From Paratinospora sagittata (taxonomy: Eukaryota; Streptophyta; Magnoliopsida; Ranunculales; Menispermaceae), in NCBI GenBank assembly GCA_035771175.1, contig CM069598.1, positions 6,727,413 through 6,791,412 of the forward strand: a stretch of DNA of 64,000 bases. The letters run 5' to 3'. This document shows, one piece after another, positions 15,192 through 26,329 of this stretch; within the stretch, counting starts at the first letter, position 1; every line of letters starts with the position of its first letter. The translations under genes and the position numbers were made by a program. The notes under the pieces are model-generated. The model ran no database searches, had not been told where the DNA came from, and worked only from the letters and a program-made list of their open reading frames with translations.

Positions 15192-16476
15192 AATTTAACT
15201 TAACTTTTTTCTACTTATATGAGGTCAACTATTTAATAAATTCATGTCATAGTTCATCTGACAAAGTTTTAGGCTAGAAGTTGTTGAGCTCCCTAACTAA
15301 CATAATCTTTCTTCTTTAATCAGACTTAACAGTGATTGTATTTGAAGATGTACAAATATATCATCAACATAAAGCTATATATGTAAAATAAATAATCAAT
15401 AAAATCTTTATAAAAAAACAAAAACAATTTTAGTAGCCTCGTCATGAAGAATTCATCCACATACATACGTATTTATATATATAGAAAATGTTATTGTTAC
15501 TGTAAAAATTACAACTGATTTGAATATATGTATGTATATATGTTGATTTAATGTGGCATTGATTTGGATATATACAAATTTGACCGAATATCACTAGTCA
15601 TGTCTATTGATCAGCCGTGACTTAAGGAAGAGAGTCACCTTCTCGTATAAGCAATTTCAGTGCCAAAATATAATAAAAACAATTACGAAAAAAAAATATA
15701 AAAGCAGCCAAAATGGACCACTGTGTCAACATCTTTCCAACTAATACGAAGAAAAGAGATTTTTCAATATGAACTTTCTACGTTACATTAGACAGCTCTG
15801 ATATTTATAAAATATTGTAAGATATAAAAATCTTCTTCTAATCTCCTTTTCTTTTCCTTTTCTAACCCTTTTGTGGGGACAAAATTATTTTAAAGTTAAA
15901 AATAATATACGGCATTAGACAGTTTTTTTTCAGAATAATTGCATGAACGTTAACGCAAACTCAAATTTAAAATCAAAACATCGTCTCTAAAGTCTATAGT
16001 ATATTATATGTATATCCCTCGTATTGTCTATGATAAATGAAAAAGAAATACAGAAAAAGATTATTAACAAGTTATTGTTTCTAAGTACTACATCTAATTT
16101 TTGTTATTGTAATGTCAAAATGATCACATAAATCGATTTTCTTTCATTTTATATTTATTTGTGAATATTAATGAGGATGGGGCCCATGTTTGATACCTGT
16201 GTTGCGTGTGAAGTAAGGTAGGTGGCCCAACAACCTATGGAACAGTAAAAAAGATCACACAGCCTGTACTAGTAGGTTTGATTTTGACAGAAGTGGACAT
16301 ATATATAATATCAAATAATTCTACTTTTTATTGTGATCTAACTTTGTTACACGTCCTGTCCTAAAAGAGGCTTTTCGTTGTTTCTTTAAATTATTACTCC
16401 CAATATTCTCTAATTTTCCATTTTTATCCATTTCCCTATCCGTGCTTATCGCCCTTTATATCTCAAACATATATGT
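15192..16476. other. Intergenic DNA, nothing recognised
   Basis: AT-rich sequence with scattered TA runs. No open frame of substance, RNA gene or clear transposon terminus was seen. Confidence 0.4.
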
Positions 16477-16998
16477 TAGGGGTGACGTGGATTTGATTTG
16501 AATCGATTTAATGTTTAAATTTAAATTAAATTAAATATAATTAATTTTAATTGAATTTAACTTAATTAATTTATTTTAAATTATTAAATTAAATTAATCT
16601 GAAAATAATATAATTAATTTAATTTAATTTAGATTTATTGTTTGAAGTTTTATACATATATATATTAAATAAATTAAAATAATTAATTATATATATAAGG
16701 TAATTTTAACTTTTTTAATACATATTTAAAAAACTTAAAAACTATATTTACTATATAAAGATTATTATATAATTTTTTAATAAGAATATTTATATTATAA
16801 AATAATTATAGACATTAAAAATAAATATTAATAATTTTAATTTTAAAATTATTTCGATTTAGTTTAAATTGGTTTTAAAGTCTTAAACTGTAATTCAAAC
16901 CAAACTTATCTGTTTATATTTTTCTCAAATCTAAATCAAACCAAACACATCAGTTCGATTAGATTTCGTAATTTGAACCAATCCATTGACATTCTTAA
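16477..16998. mobile_element. hAT-type MITE-like element
   Basis: The left end reads TAGGGGTGACGTGGATTTG and the right end, reverse complemented, reads AAGAATGTCAATGGATTGG. Both are variants of the TAGGGGTGTCAATGG terminus common in plant hAT-like MITEs. The interior is extremely AT-rich (TTAATT/AATTAA words) with no coding capacity. Flanks are TA-rich, so a target-site duplication cannot be read. Confidence 0.5.
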
Positions 16999-17842
16999 TA
17001 TATATATATATATAGATCATTATTAAAAATTATATATGTAATCTCTTGTCAATTTTGTTAATGTCAACATTTTAAAATGAACTAATTTGAAATATTATCC
17101 TTTTGATACTAACATGCATGATCAGCTTTTACTGTTTGTAGATCTAAATACACTTTCTTTCTTTCTTTCTTCTTCAGAATTAATTCTCTTGAATAAAAAA
17201 TATATTCTATCTTGATAATAATGGAAAGTCTCATCTAATCAAAATTCAAATTCAAAAAGGCGTATATTGGGCATTTCTAAATAAAGTCATAGTTGATATC
17301 ATTAGATTTCATCACTGTACAAAAACAACAAATCAAGGCGGAATTTCCTCCAGCCGCACTTGAGGACGCGTCTCCTCCCCTTGTTCTTGTGAAATGAAAT
17401 GCATGTCTTTCAATTCATTATACTAGAACTTTTGGGATGATATAAAAGATGAGAATGTGAGTTAATTTGTAATGAACCTACATTGACCTGATATACTACT
17501 CAATATTAAAAATAAAAAAATAAAATAAAATAAAAAAGAAGCCTACGAATGTATAACTCACTTTAGAATAAAATTTATTTATATATGATTAGGGAATTTT
17601 GAAAATGATTATGTATTTTGGGTCATGGTAACTGGAAAAAGGGCTCCAAACATAGAATTGATAGAACATTACTGCAAAAGGAAAGATCTTTACAATAATC
17701 TTAATATCCATGTATTTTGATAATTATTAACTAGAGTGAATTTCATAATTAATTTTATTTTTATTTACAACAATGTTACAGCATTTCCTGATTTAATTAG
17801 GTTTTTGTACAAATATTCAGTGATTTAGGGCATTCTTAAATC

Positions 17843-17917
<75 letters not shown>

Positions 17918-20530
17918 TCTTTCTTTTTAATGAACCTACACTCGATTTAACCAACTGCCTTTGTTGGGAGAACAAGTCCAAATACCTCTATAATATTTGA
18001 GTCCGGAAGGATTAGTCTCGCCCAAAGGAAATGACACCTCCCAGGTGCTGAAAAAATCGGTAATAAAATAAAAAAAATAAAAAAATTAGCATTTAACTTA
18101 GCTTAATATATAAAGTCTTTTTTTATAGTTACATAATTCACCAAAATCTACTTTTTTTATTTTGCTCTGTCAAGAACTAATAAGTAACGATTATATTACA
18201 AGTTATTATATCTTTTTTTAATTAATTTTTTCAATTTCTTTTTTTTTTATATAAATTGTGAATATTATTTTTTTCTAGGCCCATGGATTTAATCCCATTA
18301 ACTACAAATAGTACAGCGTCAGGGGCTTGGGTTCATTTGTTTATAGAGCCCACTAAAAATACAACACCGAAATGGTGTGGGTTGGCCTTTGTGCAATTTT
18401 GCCCAGTCGGGTCTATTTGCATCCAGTACTTTAGCCCACCAAGCCATTTACTGCTTTGTGAGTTACCATCAGAGTATATGTAAGCCATGCTTCCTGCCTT
18501 CTCAATTTCCCTAAAAAATTTGATACAATTTTGCCATTTTTCATATATTCAAAGTAATGTTATATGTACGTTGGGTATAATGTTATTTTCTAACGTTGGC
18601 ATGACTCAAGACTCTTTTGAATGTTAGAGATACTGTGCAATACACACTCATCATCAAAACATCCAAAGGTGTTGAATACCAGCATCGAAATATAGTGTTA
18701 ACACCCAGTGTGCATAAACTATTTTTCTACAATTTTACCATTTTTTTCCATCAAAGAATTGAACCCTCCCCTTGAGTAAGGAGAAAATGTTAGTCACCAT
18801 CTTAGCTAAAAGGTATTTTTACATGTAACATACTCAAAGTTAAGTTGTGCCTGGTGGGAGTTTGAAAAATTTGAGGTAGGAGACCATGCATTTTGGCCAC
18901 CTAGAATAAGGATATATGTAAAATATAAAAGTATCAAATGATCAATCTCCAAACCTAATATACTTAGTTTAGTTTGTACCACCCAAGAAGCTGCTTCTTG
19001 GCTGGTAGTCAGCAACCAGTTTATGTTAGGAGTTTCCACATGGATTTAAGCAAATGGATTACATTCTTCATTTGTTTGGCATGCACACACATATATATAT
19101 AAATATATATAAGTACATATGGGCCTTAAAGAACTTAGTTTTGGAAAAATTGCCCACGAATTAAATAGCAAAAATCAAGTCTCACTCATTCTAAATCGAT
19201 CTTGTTAATTAATTATAAGTTATGCAATTCATGTATCTAGCTAACTACCAATCCTATTCCAAAGCTAACCATTCTTTAACTTGCACCAATTGGTCCAAGC
19301 TGTCTCATTTTTTGGTGCCAAATTACCGAACTGCATATATTGAGGTGCCTAATCAAGACAAGAGAAGGTATTATATTATAAAGTATTAAGTCTTGTAGTA
19401 TATCATTAGCTATAAAATATTATTAAGTCTTATGTATTGTATACACATTCGTTGGTGTGAGAATTAGTACGTTTCTAAGGAGCCTCATACTCCACAAAGA
19501 AGGATAAAGGGGTTTCAGTGAGTGCTTGTTTTTACTCAAAAAAAAAAAAAAAAAACTTTTATTTTAAATCGCCAAAGTCAGCTCTTTAGGTACACCAGAT
19601 GTCAAAAAGAAAAAAACAATTAAGTAACGTACAATTATAAATATCAACTTATAAAGAACAAGTGAACCTACACAACAATAAGACTTACAAGTCGGTGTAT
19701 CCTAATTGTGGACTCGCACACCACATTGTAAATATCATTTTTTTTTTTCACTTATGAGGATTTAAACATTATCCAATTGTGTGAACACGAATCCTCTGTT
19801 CCACCGCACCATATGGTCATTAAAATTGCATTTACAAAGTTTATATGGTGAGGGAAGAAGCTATACCAAATGAGAGTTTGAACCTAAATTTTTAAATTGG
19901 GTTGGACATGAAAACTCATATATTGATGTATCGCCATGTGAGCTTAATAGTACCTTTTGTGTATTAGGTCCAATTATTGTTATTTTGAAACGATGGGCAA
20001 GTTCCTTTTAAGTCTATGTTGTCTTGGCCCACATATAATACCTGCCCTTATTATATAAAAATTAAGAAAGAACTTAGCTTTGCCCATCTGGCTCCATATA
20101 AATAGTTTTGATACTCTTTGGAAGCTCCAATAGAAATCAGCTGATGACTACAAGTCAAAAAATCAAGTTGTAGGGATTAAAGCACCAACCATATATCCAT
20201 GTTCCAAGTTTCAAAAGTACATGTTCTTGCATCTTTAAACCCCTAACGCCTTCTAGGAAACTGAGTCCAAATTCCTAATTGAAAGAGAATCACATAACAG
20301 AGCACTAACTCTGATTGTAACACCTATTACTAACTGTTTATAATCAAGAGGGGGAACAAAAGTTTTGGGCACATGCAAATATTTGCTATGGGACCTTAAC
20401 CACTGGACATATGATAATTGTTAATGGTTCAAGAAAAAGAAAAGAAAATCTAAAATAAAACTCACTAAACTAGTGATACAAATTGTGAGTATACAAGTAG
20501 ATGTAAGCAATTAAGAGGCAAATATTCATG
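16999..20530. other. Gene-poor intergenic stretch, middle part
   Basis: AT-rich DNA with a long TA microsatellite (listed separately) and A-runs such as 19540-19556. A 66-codon open frame at 18283-18483 shows no recognisable domain and is not called. No RNA gene was recognised. Confidence 0.4.
17847..17915. repeat. (TA)n microsatellite, 69 bp
   Basis: An uninterrupted TA dinucleotide tract, the longest in the window. Shorter TA tracts occur near 14416-14449, 20809-20830, 20932-20958 and 49870-49897. Confidence 0.95.
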
Positions 20531-20712
20531 ATCTAATAGTGCTAAAGAGGTGGCTTTAGAATTTAAAGTTTTAGGTTCAACTCTTGTCACTGTCTCACTC
20601 TAAAAGGTGAGGGAGATTAATGGGTCAGGAACGAGCCTAATACCTCTCCGAAAATACAATAGGGTGATAGATGGTGATAGAATTAGTTATACAACTAACT
20701 ACTATTTCTTCT
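20531..20712 (+). mobile_element. tRNA-derived SINE-like repeat, copy 1
   Basis: This segment aligns by eye along most of its length with the reverse complement of 45098-45292. Shared blocks are TAAAGAG-GGCTTTA, TTTAAA-GTTT, a TTCAACTCTTGTCAC-type region, GGTGAGGGAGATTAATG, CGAGCCTAATA, and GATAGATGGTGATA followed by TTAGTTATA-AACTAACTACT. The GGTTCAACTC element resembles an RNA polymerase III B box, and the other copy has an A-box-like TTGGTATAGTTAGTAAAG. This fits a degenerate tRNA-derived SINE, but the family is not identified. Confidence 0.5.
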
Positions 20713-20925
20713 AAAATAATAAAAATAAATAATAATATTAAGAGGAATGGTCCCAGAATAGTGGTGTCACAAATTTTATCTTATGATTATTTATTTGTGT
20801 CACTCTAGTATATATATATATATATATATAACTCTCCATGGCCTATTCATGTATATGAGGGGCTTATGTTTTTTATTTTTTATTTTTAATCAGACGTTCT
20901 ACTAACTTATGATATAATACTCAAA

Positions 20926-20961
<36 letters not shown>

Positions 20962-21940
20962 TGACAGGTGGAGATTTAAATTATCGCATTATTAATATAA
21001 TCTGCATTTTAGGATTATTCCTATACTTATCTTATGTATGTTGATAAACACATATAATATCATACAATTGTTTAGCTTGGTGCCAATCATCACGAGTTTC
21101 ATAATGCAAACGCAAAATGATTAAGTACTCAGAGATAATTAACTTATTAAAGTAGACATTGTGTGCAAAATGATTCACTGACACCAACATAAACATTCTA
21201 AACTACTTTAAATCATTGAATCATGTACACATATGAGTAGTCTTTAATAGTTTTATCATAGAACTCATCAAAGTCTTTTAAAATAGGAAGCATATAAGAA
21301 TATTTTCTGAGTCATATCCCCAATAATATATAATTAATTAGTAATGACATAATACATGCCTCCTCTATATTTAAAGTATGATCAATGCAAATTATTTTAT
21401 TGTAACCGTACGTTTTAAATTCAAATTTGAGAATGGGCTTATTGTAACCGTTTTCTTTCAAACGCGAAAGAAAATTATATTTTTACAACGTTTGAACAAG
21501 GACATTTGTATAAAAACATCATGTAAATACAATTTATTATAATGTTTTAAAAATAATTATCGTAATTTACCAAGACGTTTTCAGTAAAATGTGTTTGTTA
21601 AAATATACGAAGACATTTTTTAAATGTAAAACAAGAACATTAGTCTTTATTTTTTGTTGTCATCTAAAACTTCAAAGAATGCAATAAATGAAGAAATTAA
21701 GACGAATAATTGACTACTAATACAGTTTAGCTTGGAGAAAAACAAAAGTCCTCCCAAATACTTGCTTACAGCTTACATAATATATGATGTAATGATATAA
21801 TAATAATATTACTGATGATGAATACAAAGAAGAAGAAAAAGTAGAACAAGAGGCAACATCTCAAAAGCTTAATTGAGAAGAAGAAGAAAGCGGGGGGATT
21901 GGAATTAAGATCAAGATTAACTATATAAAATGAAATGAAA
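20713..21940. other. Intergenic DNA downstream of the RING gene
   Basis: AT-rich sequence that includes TA tracts and presumably the RING gene 3' UTR (21700-21940). Nothing else was recognised. Confidence 0.45.
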
Positions 21941-22684
21941 TTAAAAGATGTCGAGAATTTCAAGAATGGAACGGTTGCAGAGGGGACAAGAGCCTCGATT
22001 TAACCAGAGCTCCCTTGAACACACCCTGCAAAACGTGTGTCCACATGGGATGAAAGCTGCACCTTTCCTTCTCCCCATGCACACGCAGCACAATCTCGTC
22101 TCCTTCTCCCCTTCATGATCACCTTCTTCACCTTCTTCCAGCAACGCCATTAACGACACTCTCAAAGGCGTTGTTCTTGGCGTCGTTACAGTTGGAGTAC
22201 TGACAGTTGAAACGACAGTTGAAGTGACAGTTGGAGGAGTACTAGTACTACTAGTAGTGTTGTTGTTTTCATTATCTCCTCCTCCGTCGTCAACGACCCA
22301 TTCATGTTGTGCCCGGAACTGACGCTCCGCAGCTAACGCTGTTGCCAAGTTCATTCCCGACGTCGGTGCCGCCGGAATCTGATCACCACCCATCATACAA
22401 GCTTGGTTATGTTGATCGGTTGTGCCCGTTATTCGTGTCTCTCCGGCCGGAAAGTTTAGTTCCACGATCACTTCTCCTTCGTCGTCGCGGTCGTCGTCTC
22501 TTACTATCATATTGGAAGAAGGCATGATTCCTCCTCCACAACAAGTCATGCCCTTGAAGCTCAGCCTTTCTCTCAGGATTTTCCACTTATTCCCTCCTCC
22601 ACCTCCCTCCATCGATGATGATCTTTCTCTGATTAATATTCTACTCATCGACACCCTCATCCTCACTCCATGCCCCATCCTCAT
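21941..22684 (-). CDS. C3HC4 RING-finger protein, probable E3 ubiquitin ligase
   Basis: A single open frame of 247 residues from 22684, or 235 from the in-frame ATG at 22648, ends in TAA at 21941. The C-terminal 50 residues form a full C3HC4 RING: C199, C202, C214, H216, C219, C222, C233, C236, ending NRSILEILDIF. The middle is low-complexity (N/T/S-rich and acidic). RING proteins of this kind usually recruit E2 enzymes for ubiquitin transfer; the substrate is unknown. I recognise the RING class but not a specific orthologue. The 5' side directly meets Copia integrase sequence: that frame stays open in another register to a stop at 22641, inside this ORF. The first 12 codons may therefore be transposon-derived and 22648 is the safer start. 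The native promoter is not visible, so the gene may be silenced or rewired. Confidence 0.75.
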   Translation of the reverse strand: MRMGHGVRMRVSMSRILIRERSSSMEGGGGGNKWKILRERLSFKGMTCCGGGIMPSSNMIVRDDDRDDEGEVIVELNFPAGETRITGTTDQHNQACMMGGDQIPAAPTSGMNLATALAAERQFRAQHEWVVDDGGGDNENNNTTSSTSTPPTVTSTVVSTVSTPTVTTPRTTPLRVSLMALLEEGEEGDHEGEKETRLCCVCMGRRKGAAFIPCGHTFCRVCSRELWLNRGSCPLCNRSILEILDIF

Positions 22685-22689
22685 TGTTC

Positions 22690-24250
22690 GCCAGCACAGG
22701 AGTCACCACATTCGTTGGTTGGTTTGACATAAAAGGAAATTCTTTCTCAAAGAACTTCACATCCCTCGATACAAAGTACTCATGTGTTTCTAAATCATAC
22801 AATTTCCAACCTTTCTTCCCAAAAGGATAGCCAACAAAGATACATTTTCGGCTCCTACTTGCAAATTTATCACCTTTGTGTCGTTGATTATGAGCATAAC
22901 AAAGACAACCAAAGACACGAATAGCATCATAAGAAGGCACTTTCCCAAACAACATTTCATATGGCGATTTAGTCTTAAGTAAAGTAGAGGGTGTCCTATT
23001 AATCAAGTGACACGCTGCCAACACACATTCACCCCAAAATTTGATTGGTAAGTTCCCTTGAAATCTTAGGGCTCTAGCCACATTTAAAATGTGTTGATGT
23101 TTTCTCTCAACTCTCCCATTTTGTTGAGTAGTCCCAACACAAGAAGTCTCAAAAATAATTCCATTATTTTGAAAATAATCATGCAAACAATTAAATTCGG
23201 TCCCATTGTCACTTCTCACACGTTTTATCACTTGTTCAAATTGACGTTCAACCATAGCAACAAAATTAAGAAACATAGATTCAACTTCCATTTTATTGCA
23301 AAGTAAATAGACCCAAACTCCTCTTGAAAAATCATCTACTATTGTCAAAAAATAGGTAGCCCCACACGAAGAACGAGTCTTATAAGGTCCCCACAAATCC
23401 AAATGAACAAGTTCAAAAATTCTACCAGCTTTATTCGTACTAATGGGGAAACTAGATCTAGATTGCTTTGCACGCGGACACACATCACAAGATTTATTAT
23501 TTGACCTACAAGAATGACTTACAGCCGGAATCATCTTCAATATTTTCTCCGACGGATGCCCCATTCGTTGATGCCACAACTCGAACGACGAATCACCATC
23601 TACTGTCAAGACCTTCACTTGAGGAACACCACGGAAAAAATAAAGTCCATCCAATCTTTCACCCGCTCCAATCACCTTCCTCGTTGATTGGTCCTGTATA
23701 ACACAAATATTATTAGTGAATTGTACAACACAATTTGATTCATCGATTAATTGCGTAACAGAAATTAAATTGCATGTCAATTGTGGGACATAAAGCACAT
23801 GGTCGAGCTTTAATCCTCCTGGCAGCACGACACTCCCCTCTTGGTTTGCTTCTGCTGTGTTTCCATCCGGCAAACCCACCGGACAGTATTGCACCTTTCT
23901 CACATTCTTCAACATAGACAAGTCGCACGTCACATGGTTCGACGCTCCTGTATCGATAATCCAACTAAAATGACTGTTTTTACCATGTAGTCGATCTTTT
24001 GTTTTGTCGAAGTTCAAAAATGCAAGAAGTTGCTGCAGTTGCGTTGCGGAAACACCTGCAAGAGCCCCAACATCGGTTGCACTAGCCAGCCCCTGCAAGT
24101 TTCCTTCGTGCTGCCCAGATAAAGTTCCAGCCCAGCTGGTTTTATGTGCGCGGACAGACGATACACTATGTCCTCCGCTGGCCATGAGCACACGTGGAGG
24201 TGAAAGAACTAATCCAAGTGGCTCGCGAACCGAACGGAATTGCGACGGTG
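22690..24250 (-). mobile_element. Copia block: gag C-terminus, protease, integrase
   Basis: About 520 codons are open on the minus strand. In order they encode a gag C-terminal stretch, the aspartic protease motif WIIDTGASNHV, the integrase zinc finger (WHQRMGH then CDVCPRAKQ), and the integrase core with DLWGPY, DDFSRGVW, RSDNGTEF and the catalytic E in NGRVERKH. A GKKGWKLYDLETHEYFVSRD-type C-terminal segment follows. This is the PR-INT order of Ty1/Copia elements. The gag zinc knuckle is missing upstream, and reverse transcriptase does not follow downstream; the RING gene does. The right boundary near 24250 abuts an RT block on the opposite strand. No stop or frameshift interrupts the frame, suggesting a fairly recent event. 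Confidence 0.9.
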
Positions 24251-25527
24251 ACGATAAATGCACTGTTCGTACTTTTCTTGCAATTGCTGCTGTTAAAAAT
24301 TGGGAGGTACATCAAATGGATGTGCATAATGCTTTCCTTCACGGTGACTTAAGTGAGGAGGTTTATATGAAGGTTCCTCCAGGTTTCAAAAATACAAATC
24401 CTAACATGGTTTGCAGGTTGAAAAAGTCGTTGTATGGTCTGAAACAAGCTCCCCGATGTTGGTTTGCAAAACTGTCAACAGCATTGAAGAATTATGGTTT
24501 TGTGCAATCCTATTCAGATTATTCCTTATTTGGGTTGTGCAAGGGACGAACTCAGATCAACGTGTTAGTTTATGTTGATGATTTGATTATTGCAGGGAAT
24601 GATAAGGTTGCATTGACAACTTTTAAAGATTACCTTGGCAGGTGCTTTCATATGAAAGATTTGGGAGTTTTGAAGTATTTCTTAGGGCTAGAGGTAGCCC
24701 GTAACCCAGAAGGAATTTTTCTTTGCCAAAGAAAATACGCACTAGAGATAATTTCTGAAACGGGTTTATTGGGAGCAAAGCCTGCGGCATTTCCTATGGA
24801 ACAAAATCACAATTTGGCCCTTGCTAAGGGCGAATTTCTTGCGGATCCGGCGTCGTATAGGCGACTTGTAGGGAGATTGATTTACTTGTCTGTGACGAGA
24901 CCTGATCTTGCATATTCGGTTCATATTTTGTCCCAATTTATGCAACAACCTCGTGAGGATCATTGGGAGGCAGCTCTCAGGGTCGTGCGATATTTGAAAA
25001 AGAGTACGGGGCAAGGGATTTTGCTTCGTGCAGATAGTGACCTACGTCTAGAAGGGTGGTGTGATTCGGATTGGGCTAGCTGTCCACTTACGCGGCGTTC
25101 CTTGACAGGATGGTTCGTGTTACTTGGTTGTTCTCCTGTGTCGTGGAAGACCAAGAAGCAACAAACAGTGTCTAGATCGTCTGCGGAGGCTGAGTATCGA
25201 TCAATGGCGGCAACAGTGTGTGAGTTAAAGTGGCTTCACCAACTTTTAAACGACCTAGGTGTGCGACATCCGAAGGGTATGAAGTTATTTTGTGATAGTC
25301 AGTCGGCGTTGTATATTGCTCAAAATCCGGTTTTTCACGAAAGGACAAAGCATATAGAGGCTGACTGTCATTTTGTTCGAGATGCGGTGACTGCAGGGAT
25401 GATTTGTCCGTCATATGTTTCCACTCGTGTTCAATTGGCAGATATCTTTACAAAAGCGTTGGGAAAAGCGAACTTTGAGTTTCTACTCTCCAAGTTGGGT
25501 GTTCGGGATCTTCACGCTCCAACTTGA
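24251..25527 (+). mobile_element. Copia block: reverse transcriptase and RNase H
   Basis: An open frame ending at 25527 encodes Copia RT from the VRTFLAIAAVKNWEVHQMD region onward, with NAFLHGDL, YGLKQAPR and the catalytic YVDD box (VLVYVDDLIIAG). RNase H follows, with CDSDWA, AEAEYRS, CDSQSA and ADIFTKAL. The N-terminal part of RT is absent, lost at the junction near 24250. The frame happens to stay open further left, but that part is antisense to the protease block and is not RT. The block is followed correctly by a polypurine tract (GAGGGGAGG, 25526-25534) and an LTR, so this is a true 3' half of an element on the plus strand. Confidence 0.92.
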
Positions 25528-25534
25528 GGGGAGG

Positions 25535-25712
25535 TATTACGATTGGGCATCTGTTTTTACGAAACATGTTTCCGGCTTTTAAGACGGAACATGTTTCCTG
25601 ATTTTTAGGCTATTAAGACGGAACATATTTCCTAATTTTTAGGCTATTTTGTAATATATAGGTGGAATGGTTGTCAATGAAAACAAGAAAAAATGTAATG
25701 AAAAACTTATCA
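25535..25712 (+). repeat. 3' LTR of the plus-strand Copia half
   Basis: It starts immediately after the polypurine tract with TATTACGAT and ends about 178 bp later with ...TTATCA, giving 5'-TA...CA-3' ends. TACA ends are a known non-canonical type in plant Copia elements. The start is shared with the minus-strand LTR at 27609-27748. Inside is a 34-bp tandem duplication (25579-25612 and 25613-25646), each unit holding a near-palindromic GGAACAT-TTTCC motif. The 3' end is set by the CA and the change of composition after 25712; it is not confirmed by a target-site duplication. Confidence 0.7.
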
Positions 25713-25812
25713 CGCTTCACCGCGAGCACACTTCACAACGCGCACGCATCACTGCGAGCACGCTCACAACTCGCACGCTTCACCATGCGAGCACGCTTCA
25801 CTTCACGCCGGT
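25711..25812. repeat. GC-rich degenerate array of CGAGCACGCTTCAC units
   Basis: Loose tandem repeats of a 14-18 bp word resembling GCGAGCACGCTTCAC, in sharp contrast to the AT-rich surroundings. It resembles the CTGTTCACGAGCACG array at 26330-26850 and may be a degraded piece of the same satellite-like leader. Confidence 0.6.
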
Positions 25813-26119
25813 CACACTGTTCAGTGCCGGTGTTCATCGATATAAAAATTACTATTCATCTGAAACTCGAGAATCTCATTCTCGATGTTTCACGGCTCTA
25901 GCAAAATCACAATAGCTGATTTTTCTCTTAGGATTTCAATATCGCGAGATCTCTCTCGATCTTTCTCAAAGACTCTGTTCTCTCGTTCTCTGGGTTACTT
26001 AGCAGTCTTGCTTTCTTTCTTTCTTTCTTTTTTTTTTTTTTTTTTTTTTTTGATATTTCGATGGAAACTCAATCTCTGCACACCGGCGATCGTTCTTGAA
26101 GAACCTTCGTCGCCGTCTT
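25813..26119. other. Copia-cluster spacer with hairpin and pyrimidine tract
   Basis: It contains a near-perfect inverted repeat at 25862-25891 (arms GAAAC-TCGAGAAT and ATTCTCGA-GTTTC), a TATAAAAA-like word near 25841, and a CTTT repeat running into a T-run at about 26010-26051. Read on the minus strand the run is poly-A. No coding sequence was recognised. Confidence 0.5.
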
Positions 26120-26287
26120 CGGCTGCGGCCGGAAAACCTTCATTGGACTCCGAAAATACCAATTCCGTCCTTTCAACCTAACATCATTTCCTGGTTCGGA
26201 GCATCCAGACACTCCAACTGATTTCGATCTCATCATCATCACTTCAAACTCCTCTCCCTGGTTCTCAATCTTTTTTGTTTTACTCAT
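26120..26287 (-). pseudogene. Copia gag N-terminal remnant
   Basis: A minus-strand frame starting at 26287 encodes about 55 residues (MSKTKKIENQGEEFEV..., then SVGVSGCSEPGND and LKGRNW). This resembles the start of Copia gag proteins, where an L-x-G-x-N-W/Y motif follows a short N-terminal region. The resemblance fades after about 26120. It sits in the right order relative to the minus-strand LTR and primer-binding site further right. Recognition is from memory of the family and is moderate. Confidence 0.45.
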
Positions 26288-26329
26288 CTTGAAAACCGAC
26301 CAAAACCACTATGATCCACTGCCTAAAGA

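Noticed and set aside
18283..18483. 66-codon plus-strand frame in the gene-poor stretch
   Set aside because: No motif, no promoter or splice context, and isolated in repeat-rich DNA.
24004..24250. Leftward extension of the RT open frame
   Set aside because: This part is antisense to the protease block and only open by chance. Genuine RT similarity begins at about 24258.
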